Source of the DNA: Candidatus Tidjanibacter faecipullorum
GTDB lineage: Bacteria; Bacteroidota; Bacteroidia; Bacteroidales; Rikenellaceae
DNA: 64,000 nt
Reading direction: 5' to 3'
NCBI GenBank assembly: GCA_019116245.1
Contig: DXCC01000004.1
Coordinates: 1-64,000 of the forward strand
Shown: positions 1-8,367 of the stretch, piece after piece
Position numbering within the stretch: position 1 is the first letter of the stretch
Layout: each line of letters begins with the position of its first letter
The notes under the pieces: generated by a model
What the model saw: only the letters and a program-made list of their open reading frames with translations
What the model was told of the DNA's origin: nothing
Database searches by the model: none
Translations under genes and position numbers: made by a program

Positions 1-29
1 TCCTGAGCCAGGATCAAACTCTCCATTGT
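1..29 (-). rRNA. 16S ribosomal RNA, 5' end only
   Basis: The complement of the first bases reads AGAGTTTGATCCTGGCTCAG, the universal bacterial 16S 5' sequence (the 27F site), preceded by ACAATGG. Only about 29 bases lie in the window; the gene continues off the left edge. The edge therefore falls inside an rRNA operon. The exact mature 5' end is estimated, not mapped. Confidence 0.93.
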
Positions 30-184
30 AATGTTTTATTTGTATCTTGGCTTAACCTCAAAGGTGTTTTGATTCCGTTTCCATCTCCGGAAACCGGATA
101 AACTTTAGCTGCTCAATATCTCTTCAAAGAACTTATTGCTTTCGCCGTCTTTCCGACGCGCCGTTCATTATCTGAACGGGATCG

Positions 185-215
185 CAAAGGTAGCGACTTT
201 TTTCTTTCCTCCAAA
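185..215 (-). promoter_or_regulatory. rRNA operon promoter P2 (proximal)
   Basis: On the minus strand a -33 TTTG (212-215) and a -7 TACCTTTG (185-192) are separated by 19 bases, matching the Bacteroidota primary sigma consensus TTTG-N19/21-TAnnTTTG. It faces the 16S gene at the left edge, leaving a leader of roughly 150 bases. T/A-rich sequence lies upstream, as is common for rRNA promoters. Confidence 0.6.
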
Positions 216-390
216 ATTTCGAGCCATTTTTTTTCAAACTTTTTTTCGACCGCCCGAAGCAACCGCCTCGAACCGCATCGTAAAAAAATCTTCGGAACCG
301 GCCTGCAACCTGCTGGCTGCCACCTCATTCCTTAAAACAACCCGAATCTCTTAAGAACCTTGCTTTGGAGTTCCTCTCTCAAAGCGGGTG

Positions 391-423
391 CAAAGATAAA
401 CCACTTTTACCCCCAATTCCAAA
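391..423 (-). promoter_or_regulatory. rRNA operon promoter P1 (distal)
   Basis: A second minus-strand promoter pointing at the 16S gene: -33 TTTG (420-423), 21-base spacer, -7 TATCTTTG (391-398). The interval 30-636 holds no credible gene. It contains these two promoters, A/T-rich tracts and a weak plus-strand -7 candidate for the glycogen gene. Confidence 0.6.
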
Positions 424-555
424 TTTTTCCCAATCTTTTTTTGAAGAAAATTTATCTCTTTTCCAAAACCGACTATTTACAAAGCAGTTACACATTCGAC
501 AAAAAATCGTTGCCCAGGCATACGGGCTGACCCGAAGGCACCGTTACAAGGATAT

Positions 556-563
556 TAAGTTTG
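556..563 (+). promoter_or_regulatory. possible -7 box for the glycogen fusion gene
   Basis: TAAGTTTG fits TAnnTTTG exactly and lies 73 bases before the ATG at 637, but no TTTG -33 element stands at the right distance. A second near match, TATCTTTC, lies at 596-603. The choice between them is open. Confidence 0.25.
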
Positions 564-636
564 CGGAGGGCCATACAAACCCGTAAAATTATCCGTATCT
601 TTCGACGTTAAGCAGCCAACACAACACGTAAACAAT

Positions 637-3600
637 ATGACCACATCGAATAAACAACCCGCTTCCCTGCCCGACCGTCTCTTTGAGGTGAGCTGGGAAA
701 TCTGCAACAAGGTGGGCGGCATCCACACGGTGATCGCTACCAAAGCGCGCACCATGGTCGAACTATTCGGCACCCGCTACATCGCCATCGGCCCCGAAAT
801 CCACCGCGAAGGCGACAATCCCGAATTCGAGGAGACGCCCGACCTGTGGCAGGAGTGGCGCGACACCCTCTACCGGCAGGAGGGCATCCGCATCCGCATC
901 GGGCGCTGGCGCACGGCCGGCAAGCCCGTCACGCTGCTGGTGGACTTCAGCGACTTCATCAATCAGAAAAACGACATTCTCCGCCGGCTGTGGGACGACT
1001 ACCACGTCGATTCGATCAGCGGCCAGTGGGACTACATCGAACCGGTGCTGTTCGGCTACGCCGCCGGCAAGACAATCGAAAGTTTCTGCCGCACCTTCTG
1101 CGCGCCCGACGAGCGTCCCGCCGCCCACTTCCACGAATGGATGACGGCCAGCGGCGGCCTCTACCTGCGCCGTTTCGCTCCGCGCATCGCCACGCTCTTC
1201 ACCACCCATGCCACCGTACTGGGGCGCTGCATAGCGGGCAACGGACTGGAACTGTACGGTCCGCTCGCCACATTCGACCCCAATGACATGGCACGCCGCT
1301 TCAATGTGGTTGCCAAAAACTCCATCGAGCGGATCGCCGCCGCCCATCACGACTGCTTCACCACCGTCAGCGACATCACGGCGCGCGAGTGCCAGTATCT
1401 GCTGGGCAAGGCCCCCGATACGATCACGCCGAACGGCTTCGAGGATGACTTCACCTGGACCGGCGAAGCGCTGGCCGACAAGCGCAACGAAGCCCGCACC
1501 CGCCTCTTCGAGGTGGCCGGCGCCTGCTTCGGACGCACCTTCCCGGCCGACACGCTCGTCGTGGGCACCAGCGGACGCTTCGAGTTCCGCAACAAGGGAC
1601 TCGACGTCTTCCTCAAGGCGCTTGACCGGCTGGCCGCCGACGACTGTCCGCAGCGCGAGATCCTGGCCGTGGTGGCCGTACCGGCCGGCAACAACGGCCC
1701 GCGCAAGGATCTGATGGCCCGACTGGCCGACCCGACGCAACCCATTGACGCCGCCCAGCCGCCCTACCTGACCCACTACCTGAGCGATCCCGACCACGAC
1801 CCGATCGCCGGCGCCATCCGCTCGTCGGCCACGCTGAACCGCCCCGAAAACCGACTGTTCGTCCTCTACGTGCCGACCTATCTGGACGGCAAGGACGGCA
1901 TCTTCAACCTGCCCTACTATAATATATTGGCCGGCATGGACATGACGGTCTTCGCGTCGTACTACGAGCCGTGGGGCTACACGCCGCTGGAGAGCGCCGC
2001 CTTCTCGGTACCGACCGTCACGACCTCCCTCTCCGGATTCGGCTCGTGGGCCGAACAGCTCTTCCCCGCCAACTGCGGCATCGAAGTCATCCCGCGCAAC
2101 GACGACAACGACGAGGAGATCATCTCGCAGATTGCCGCCACGATCCGCAGCTATACCGCTATGTCGGCCGAAGCCTACGCCAAGGCGCGCGCCGAAGCCC
2201 GCCGGGTAGCCGAAGCCGCCCTGTGGGAACGGCTCATCATCCACTATCGCAACGCCTACGAGAAAGCCCTGCTGGGAGCTGCCGCGCGCACCCGACGCCA
2301 GTCCGACCAGGAGCGGCAGGCCGAACAGTTGCAGAGCATCCGCCCGCAGCCGACTCCCTCGCGCCCCTCGTGGACGCGGCTGATCGTCGAGGTCTACCTG
2401 CCCGAACGGCTGCGCCCGCTGGCCGCCCTGGCCAAAAACCTGTGGTGGTCGTGGACACTCGACGCCCATGAACTGTTCAGCTACATCGATCCCGAACAGT
2501 GGGATGCCTGCAGCCGCAACCCGATCACGCTGCTCGACCAGCTCTCGGCCCAGCGGCTGGCCGAACTGGAACAGGACGAGGTGTTCCTCAAACGCATGGA
2601 TGCCGTCTATGCCGATTTCCAGCGCTACATGGCCCGCAAGGCCGACCAGCAGGCGCCGCGCATTGCCTACTTCAGCATGGAGTACGGCCTGCACCACTCG
2701 CTGAAGATCTATTCGGGCGGTCTGGGCATCCTGGCCGGCGACTACCTGAAGGAGGCCAGCGACCGCAACGTGCCGATGGTGGCCGTGGGCCTGCTCTACC
2801 GCTACGGCTACTTCACGCAGCGGCTCTCGGCCGACGGCACCCAGGAGGCCGCCTACGAGGCACAGGACTTCAACAAGCTGCCCATCACCCCCGTGCGCGA
2901 CGAATTCGGCAACTGGTGTGCGGCCCAGATCTCCTTCCCCGGCCGCACCGTGACGGCCCGCATCTGGAAATGCGAGGTGGGACGCACCGACCTTTACCTG
3001 CTCGATACGGACCATGACCTCAACCTGGCCGAAGACCGCGCCATCACCCACCACCTCTACGGCGGCGACTGGGAGAACCGCTTCCGCCAGGAGATTCTGC
3101 TGGGCGTGGGCGGCATCCGGGCCCTCGACCGGCTGGGCATCCGCGCCGACCTGTTCCACTGCAACGAGGGCCACGCCGCCTTCATCGGCATCGAGCGGAT
3201 CAACCGGCTCATCGAACGCTCCCGCCTCTCCTTCAGCGAGGCAGTCGAGGTGGTGCGCGCCTCCTCGCTCTTCACCACCCATACGCCCGTTCCGGCCGGC
3301 CACGACGCCTTCAGCGAAGACATGCTCCGCAAGTACATGTCCCACTACCCCGACCGACTGGGCATCACCTGGGAGCAGTTCATCAGCCTGGGCCGGGCCA
3401 ACCCGCAGGATACCAATGAGAAATTCTCGATGAGCGTGCTGGCCAGCAACCTCTCCCAGGAGATCAACGGCGTCAGCCGCCTGCACGGCGAGGTGAGCCG
3501 CGAGCTGCTGGGCAACATCTGGCCGGGCTACTTCCCGGACGAGCTGCACGTGGGCTACGTCACCAACGGCGTCCACTTCCCCACCTGGACCGCTTCGGAC

Positions 3601-4902
3601 ATGCGCAAGCTCTATGCTCGCTACTTCCCGGAGGGCTTCTCCGAGGAGGAGTGCGATCCGCAGGCCTGGCAGAAGGCCAAGACGATTCCCGACGCGGAGT
3701 ACTGGGGCGAACGGCTGAAACTCAAGGCCCGCCTGCTGCGCCGCGTGCGCGAATATGTCAGCCGCCCCGAGCAGAGCAACCTAACCTCGCCGCAGGCCAT
3801 GGTCAAGATTCTCGAGTCGCTCGACACGGACGTACTGACCATCGGCTTCGCCCGCCGCTTCGCCACCTACAAGCGGGCCAACCTGCTCTTCACCGACCTC
3901 GACCGGCTGGATGCCATCGTCAACAACCCCGACCGGCCCGTGCGCTTCATCTTCGCGGGCAAGGCCCATCCGGACGACATTCCGGGTCAGGACCTGATCA
4001 AGCGGATCATCGAGGTGGCCGCCATGCCCCGCTTCACGGGCAAGATCATCTTCGTCGCCAACTACGACATGTACATTGCCCGCCGGATGGTGCAGGGCGT
4101 GGACGTCTGGCTCAACACCCCGACCCGTCCGCAGGAAGCCTCCGGCACGAGCGGCATGAAGGCCGCCATGAACGGCGTCATGCAGTTCAGCGTACTGGAC
4201 GGCTGGTGGGTGGAGGGCTACCTCAAGGGAGCCGGCTGGGCCCTGCCCCAGGAGCAGACCTACCAGGATCCCGCTTTCCAGAACGAACTCGACGCGGCGG
4301 TCATCTACCGCACGATCGAGGAGGAGATCGTACCGCTCTACTACCGCCGGGGCGAGGACGGCATTCCGCACGACTGGGTAGCCGCCTCGAAGCGCTGCGT
4401 AGCCGACATCGCCTCGCGCTTCACGACCACCCGCATGCTGGCCGACTACCGCGAGCGGTTCTACGACAAGCTCTACACGCGCAGCCAGGCCCTCACGGCC
4501 GACCACTACGCCATGGCTCGCAGCATCGCCGCCTGGAAACAGCGCGTCGCCTCGCTGTGGGATCAGGTGCGCATCGTCCGTACGCAGGGCTTCGACATCA
4601 GCCGTCGGGCCATCGTCGTCAGCCACCCCTACCACATCGAGGCGGTGATCGACAGCGCCGGCCTCTCGCCCGAAGAGCTGGGCGCGGAGATGGTGCTGGC
4701 CGAACAGATCGAAGCCGAGTCCAACGTCCGGATTGCCGACCGCATCGAGCTGTGCCCGGTCGGCCGCGAAGGCACGCTGATCCGCTATGCGCTGGACTAT
4801 ACACCGACCACGCCGGGCTCCTACGACGTCGCCATCCGGGTCTATCCCAAGAACGCCCTGCTGCCTCACAGGATGGACTTCGCGCTCGTCAAGTGGGCCT
4901 GA
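637..4902 (+). CDS. glgP: Glycogen synthase (GT3) / alpha-glucan phosphorylase (GT35) fusion
   Basis: A 1421-residue cytoplasmic two-enzyme protein. Residues about 10-560 look like GT3 glycogen synthase: the N-terminal motif NKVGGIHTVI, the HFHEW motif, the RFEFRNKGLDVF segment and an E-x7-E region around YEPWGYTPLESAAF. Residues about 585-1421 are a GT35 phosphorylase: AKNLWWSW at its start, FSMEYGLH, SGGLGILAGDYLK, HCNEGHAAF, and the pyridoxal-phosphate lysine in EASGTSGMKAAMNG. GT3 adds glucose to glycogen from a nucleotide sugar; GT35 releases glucose-1-phosphate from chain ends. The fused form is typical of gut Bacteroidota. The ATG at 637 directly precedes the conserved domain. Three further glycogen genes follow on the same strand. 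Which activity dominates cannot be read from sequence. Confidence 0.93.
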   Translation: MTTSNKQPASLPDRLFEVSWEICNKVGGIHTVIATKARTMVELFGTRYIAIGPEIHREGDNPEFEETPDLWQEWRDTLYRQEGIRIRIGRWRTAGKPVTLLVDFSDFINQKNDILRRLWDDYHVDSISGQWDYIEPVLFGYAAGKTIESFCRTFCAPDERPAAHFHEWMTASGGLYLRRFAPRIATLFTTHATVLGRCIAGNGLELYGPLATFDPNDMARRFNVVAKNSIERIAAAHHDCFTTVSDITARECQYLLGKAPDTITPNGFEDDFTWTGEALADKRNEARTRLFEVAGACFGRTFPADTLVVGTSGRFEFRNKGLDVFLKALDRLAADDCPQREILAVVAVPAGNNGPRKDLMARLADPTQPIDAAQPPYLTHYLSDPDHDPIAGAIRSSATLNRPENRLFVLYVPTYLDGKDGIFNLPYYNILAGMDMTVFASYYEPWGYTPLESAAFSVPTVTTSLSGFGSWAEQLFPANCGIEVIPRNDDNDEEIISQIAATIRSYTAMSAEAYAKARAEARRVAEAALWERLIIHYRNAYEKALLGAAARTRRQSDQERQAEQLQSIRPQPTPSRPSWTRLIVEVYLPERLRPLAALAKNLWWSWTLDAHELFSYIDPEQWDACSRNPITLLDQLSAQRLAELEQDEVFLKRMDAVYADFQRYMARKADQQAPRIAYFSMEYGLHHSLKIYSGGLGILAGDYLKEASDRNVPMVAVGLLYRYGYFTQRLSADGTQEAAYEAQDFNKLPITPVRDEFGNWCAAQISFPGRTVTARIWKCEVGRTDLYLLDTDHDLNLAEDRAITHHLYGGDWENRFRQEILLGVGGIRALDRLGIRADLFHCNEGHAAFIGIERINRLIERSRLSFSEAVEVVRASSLFTTHTPVPAGHDAFSEDMLRKYMSHYPDRLGITWEQFISLGRANPQDTNEKFSMSVLASNLSQEINGVSRLHGEVSRELLGNIWPGYFPDELHVGYVTNGVHFPTWTASDMRKLYARYFPEGFSEEECDPQAWQKAKTIPDAEYWGERLKLKARLLRRVREYVSRPEQSNLTSPQAMVKILESLDTDVLTIGFARRFATYKRANLLFTDLDRLDAIVNNPDRPVRFIFAGKAHPDDIPGQDLIKRIIEVAAMPRFTGKIIFVANYDMYIARRMVQGVDVWLNTPTRPQEASGTSGMKAAMNGVMQFSVLDGWWVEGYLKGAGWALPQEQTYQDPAFQNELDAAVIYRTIEEEIVPLYYRRGEDGIPHDWVAASKRCVADIASRFTTTRMLADYRERFYDKLYTRSQALTADHYAMARSIAAWKQRVASLWDQVRIVRTQGFDISRRAIVVSHPYHIEAVIDSAGLSPEELGAEMVLAEQIEAESNVRIADRIELCPVGREGTLIRYALDYTPTTPGSYDVAIRVYPKNALLPHRMDFALVKWA

Positions 4903-4915
4903 CCGACCGCTACCG

Positions 4916-4949
4916 GTTCCGGGATGCCGCAAGACACCCCGGAACTTTT
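4916..4949 (+). terminator. terminator-like hairpin after the glycogen fusion gene
   Basis: GTTCCGGG and CCCGGAAC form an 8-bp stem around a 14-base loop, followed directly by TTTT. It lies in the 135-base gap before the debranching enzyme. The T tract is short, so it may only attenuate read-through. Confidence 0.5.
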
Positions 4950-4985
4950 CGCCGGATTTTCCATACATGAATGGAAAATTATACC

Positions 4986-4993
4986 TATATTTA
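4986..4993 (+). promoter_or_regulatory. possible -7 box for the debranching enzyme operon
   Basis: TATATTTA differs from TAnnTTTG at one position and lies 45 bases before the ATG at 5038, downstream of the hairpin at 4916-4949. This suggests the last three glycogen genes can be transcribed apart from the first. Confidence 0.35.
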
Positions 4994-5037
4994 TAGAAAG
5001 AACAGAAGCCCGCAAAGGCTCGGCAAAAACAAACCCT

Positions 5038-7029
5038 ATGTCCGTTCTCGAATTCGACAAGACCCAGCTCGGCAATCTGGAGTATTCGCTCCGGCGGGAG
5101 ATGCTCGCCACCAACCGGGCGGGAGGTTACATGAGCACCACGCTGGTGGGCTGCAACACGCGCAAGTACCACGGACTGTTCGTCGCTCCGGTGATCGAGG
5201 GCGACGAGCACGACTACGTCATGCTCTCCTCGCTCGACGAAACGATCATCCAGCACGAACAGGCCTTCAACCTGGGCATCCACCGCTACCCCGGCGTCTA
5301 TGAGCCCAAGGGCCATAAATACCTGGTGGATTTCCACTATACCCCCACCCCGTCGCTGACCTACCGCGTCGGCGGCGTACTGCTGCGCAAGGAGCTGCTC
5401 TGGATCCACGCCCACCCGCAGCTGCTGATCCGCTACACGCTGCTGGAAGCCTCCTCGCCGACTACGCTGCGGCTGCGCCCCTTCCTGGCCTTCCGCGACA
5501 AGCACACGCTCGGCAAGGCCAACTTCTACGCCGACGGCCACTCCTATCCGGTGCCGGGCGGTGTCCGCAACCGCCTCTACGAGGGGTTCCCGTGGCTCTA
5601 CCTGCAGGTGGACAGCGACGCGGCCGAATTTGTGGCCGCCCCCGACTGGTACTACAACTTCGAGTACGACGAGGAGCGCGCCCGCGGCTACGACTACCTC
5701 GAGGATCTGCTCACGACAGGCTACTTCGAGGTGCCGATCACCCGCGAACGGCCGATCGTCTTCTCGTGTTCGATCGAAGCCGCCCGTTCGGCCGCCGCAC
5801 TGGACGACCTGTTCGAGGAGGAGCTGGCCCGCCGCAGCGACAAGCGCGACTTCCTCTCCTGCCTGCGCCACTCGGCCCGCCAGTTCATCGTCCGCCGCGG
5901 CGACCGGACCGAAATCACGGCCGGCTATCCCTGGTTCGGACGCTGGGGCCGCGACACCTTCATCGCCCTGCCGGGCATCACGCTCACCCAGGGCGACGTA
6001 ACCAGTTGCACCGAAGCGCTGGACACCCTCACGGCCCAGATGCACGAAGGGCTCTTCCCCAACCTGGGTTCGGCTTACAACTCGGTCGATGCGCCGCTGT
6101 GGTTCTTCTGGACCCTCCAACAACTGGCCGAACACCTGCCCGAGGAGCAGATCTGGACCCGATACGGCCGTGCGATGCGCACCATTCTCGACTCCTACCG
6201 CCGGGGCATCGGCGACAACATCGCCATGCGCGAGGACGGTCTGATCCGCGCCTCCCATCCGCAATATGCCATGACGTGGATGGACGCCGTCGTGGACGGA
6301 CGCCCCGTCACGGGACGCGAAGGCTGCCAGGTGGAGGTCAATGCCCTGTGGTACAATGCCGTCTGCTACACGCTCAGCCTGGCCGAGCGCTACGGCGACG
6401 AGGCCTTTGCAGCCCGCTGGCGCGACCTGCCTGCCCGCATCCGGGAGGCATTCATGGCAGCCTTCTGGGATGAAAACCGGGGCTACCTGGCCGACTACAT
6501 GACCGACGGCGGCGAGCGCAACACGGACATTCGCCCCAATCAGGTGATCGCCTGCTCGCTGGCCTACAAGATACCGGACGAGGCCCAGCAGCTGGCCATC
6601 CTCTCCACCGTGAAGCAACACCTGCTCACGCCGCGCGGACTGCGCACCCTCTCGCCGCGCAACCCCAAGTACAAGGGACGCTACGAGGGCAATCCCGCCG
6701 AACGCGACCGCGCCTACCATCAGGGCACGGTGTGGGTATGGCCCCTGGAGCACTACGTGCGCGCCTGGTTCGACCTGCGGGGCGAAGCCTTCCTGCCGGA
6801 AGCCGAACATCTGCTGGCCGGCTTCGAGGAGGATCTGGACAGCTACGGCATCGGCTCCCTGCCCGAAATCTACGACGGCGACCCGCCCCACACGCAGCGC
6901 GGCGCCATTTCGCAGGCATGGAGCGTGGGCGCCGTGCTGCGCATCCGCGAGATGATCGACCGCATGCAGGCCGTCCGGTCGTCCGCGAACCATCAAACCG
7001 ATCAAGCACAAGAGAAGACACAGTTATGA
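5038..7029 (+). CDS. Glycogen debranching enzyme (amylo-alpha-1,6-glucosidase)
   Basis: A 663-residue cytoplasmic protein of the bacterial/archaeal debranching enzyme family (GH133-like). The N-terminal domain opens with NRAGGYMSTTLVGCNTRKYHGLF, the usual start of this family. The C-terminal (alpha/alpha)6 domain has GYPWFGRWGRDTFIALPG, with the acidic catalytic region there, and QVEVNALWYNA. It hydrolyses the alpha-1,6 branch stubs left by the phosphorylase encoded upstream. The ORF track begins at 4924, but that extension (MPQDTPELF...) runs through the terminator-like hairpin and is not protein-like; ATG 5038 places the conserved domain at the N-terminus. Its stop overlaps the next start as ATGA. 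Confidence 0.92.
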   Translation: MSVLEFDKTQLGNLEYSLRREMLATNRAGGYMSTTLVGCNTRKYHGLFVAPVIEGDEHDYVMLSSLDETIIQHEQAFNLGIHRYPGVYEPKGHKYLVDFHYTPTPSLTYRVGGVLLRKELLWIHAHPQLLIRYTLLEASSPTTLRLRPFLAFRDKHTLGKANFYADGHSYPVPGGVRNRLYEGFPWLYLQVDSDAAEFVAAPDWYYNFEYDEERARGYDYLEDLLTTGYFEVPITRERPIVFSCSIEAARSAAALDDLFEEELARRSDKRDFLSCLRHSARQFIVRRGDRTEITAGYPWFGRWGRDTFIALPGITLTQGDVTSCTEALDTLTAQMHEGLFPNLGSAYNSVDAPLWFFWTLQQLAEHLPEEQIWTRYGRAMRTILDSYRRGIGDNIAMREDGLIRASHPQYAMTWMDAVVDGRPVTGREGCQVEVNALWYNAVCYTLSLAERYGDEAFAARWRDLPARIREAFMAAFWDENRGYLADYMTDGGERNTDIRPNQVIACSLAYKIPDEAQQLAILSTVKQHLLTPRGLRTLSPRNPKYKGRYEGNPAERDRAYHQGTVWVWPLEHYVRAWFDLRGEAFLPEAEHLLAGFEEDLDSYGIGSLPEIYDGDPPHTQRGAISQAWSVGAVLRIREMIDRMQAVRSSANHQTDQAQEKTQL

Positions 7030-8324
7030 GAGTATTGATGTTCGGCTGGGAGTTTCCGCCGCATATTGCCGGCGGACTGGGAACCGCCTGCTACGGTCTG
7101 ACCCGCGGTCTGGCCCGCAATGGCGTCGATGTGACGTTCGTCGTGCCGAAAGCCTACGGCGACGAGGACGGCCGGTTCGCCCGCATCGTCAATGCCAGCG
7201 ACGTGGAGACGCGTTTCACGGAGGACACCTATTCGCAGGAGCTGCAGAAACGGCTCTCGTTTATCCAGATCGACTCGCCGCTGACCCCCTATATCACGCC
7301 CGAGGAGTATGCCGAGGGCGAAACCTTCCACCACACCGCCCACCATACGGGCCGGACCCTCTGGCAGGGACGCTACGCCTTTGCCGGCGCCTACGGTCCG
7401 AACCTGATGGAGGAGGTGGCGCGCTATGCGATCATCGCCGGACAGCTTGCCGGCGATCTGCGCGACTCGTTCGACGTGATCCACGTTCACGACTGGCTCA
7501 CCTACTACGCCGGCATCGCCGCCAAGCGGGCCTCGGGCAAACCCCTCGTGGTCCACATCCACGCCACCGAATTCGACCGCAGCGGCGAACACGTCAATCA
7601 GACCGTCTATGACATCGAACGCGCCGGCATGGAAGCGGCCGACTGTGTGATTGCCGTAAGCAATCTCACGCGCCGCATCGTCATCGAACGCTACGGCATT
7701 GCCCCCGAGAAGGTGGTCACCGTCCACAACGCCGTGCGGTTCGCCTCCACGCCCGACGAGGAGGTGCGCCGCGGACTGGACGACAAGATCGTCACCTTCC
7801 TCGGCCGCATCACCTACCAGAAAGGGCCCGACTACTTCGTCGAGGCGGCCGCCAAGGTGCTGGCCCGCGTGCCGAACGTGCGCTTCGTGATGGCCGGCAG
7901 CGGAGACATGATGCCCCACGTGGTGCGCCGTGTGGCCAGCCTGGGCATCGCCGACCGGTTCCACTTCACAGGCTTCCTGCGCGGTGCCGACGTCAACCGC
8001 ATGTTTGCCCTGAGCGACGTCTATGTGATGCCCTCCGTCTCGGAGCCGTTCGGCATCTCGCCGCTGGAGGCGATGCGCGCCAACGTGCCGGTCATCATCT
8101 CCAAACAGTCGGGAGTGGCCGAGGTGCTCGATTATGCGCTGAAGGTGGACTACTGGGATGTGGACGCCCTGGCCGACGACATCCATGCGCTGATCTCCTA
8201 CCCTGCCCTGGCCCACCTCTTCGCCCGCAAGGGACGCGAGGAGGTGACCGGACTCAAGTGGAACGACGCCGCCGCCAAGGTCAAACAGGTCTACGAACGC
8301 GTCATCGCGGAGGCCGGCCGCTGA
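7026..8324 (+). CDS. GT4-type glycosyltransferase, glycogen-synthase-like
   Basis: A 432-residue GT-B glycosyltransferase. The N-terminus MFGWEFPPHIAGGLGTACYGLTRG has the Gly-rich donor loop of GT4/GT5 enzymes; VIHVHDWLT and a C-terminal SVSEPFGISPLEAMRANVPVI carry the E-x7-E nucleotide-sugar motif. It is translationally coupled to the debranching enzyme (ATGA overlap at 7026-7029), so the ORF-track start at 6732 inside the upstream gene is rejected. The position between a debranching enzyme and a GH57 protein points to alpha-glucan synthesis, either a second elongating enzyme or a maltose-1-phosphate/starch-type transferase. Exact donor and acceptor are unknown. Confidence 0.88.
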   Translation: MRVLMFGWEFPPHIAGGLGTACYGLTRGLARNGVDVTFVVPKAYGDEDGRFARIVNASDVETRFTEDTYSQELQKRLSFIQIDSPLTPYITPEEYAEGETFHHTAHHTGRTLWQGRYAFAGAYGPNLMEEVARYAIIAGQLAGDLRDSFDVIHVHDWLTYYAGIAAKRASGKPLVVHIHATEFDRSGEHVNQTVYDIERAGMEAADCVIAVSNLTRRIVIERYGIAPEKVVTVHNAVRFASTPDEEVRRGLDDKIVTFLGRITYQKGPDYFVEAAAKVLARVPNVRFVMAGSGDMMPHVVRRVASLGIADRFHFTGFLRGADVNRMFALSDVYVMPSVSEPFGISPLEAMRANVPVIISKQSGVAEVLDYALKVDYWDVDALADDIHALISYPALAHLFARKGREEVTGLKWNDAAAKVKQVYERVIAEAGR

Positions 8325-8367
8325 GATGCCCGCCCCCCTTACCGGAAAACAATGAAAGAACCGCAAT

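Noticed and set aside
136-586. Small ORFs of 71-73 residues upstream of the 16S gene
   Set aside because: They overlap the rRNA promoters, lack any protein-like pattern and overlap each other on both strands.
763-3576. 937-residue minus-strand ORF antisense to the glycogen fusion gene
   Set aside because: Complement of strongly biased coding sequence; Gly/Val/Ala/Asp-rich without motifs. The 1076-residue ORF at 3781-7011 is rejected for the same reason.
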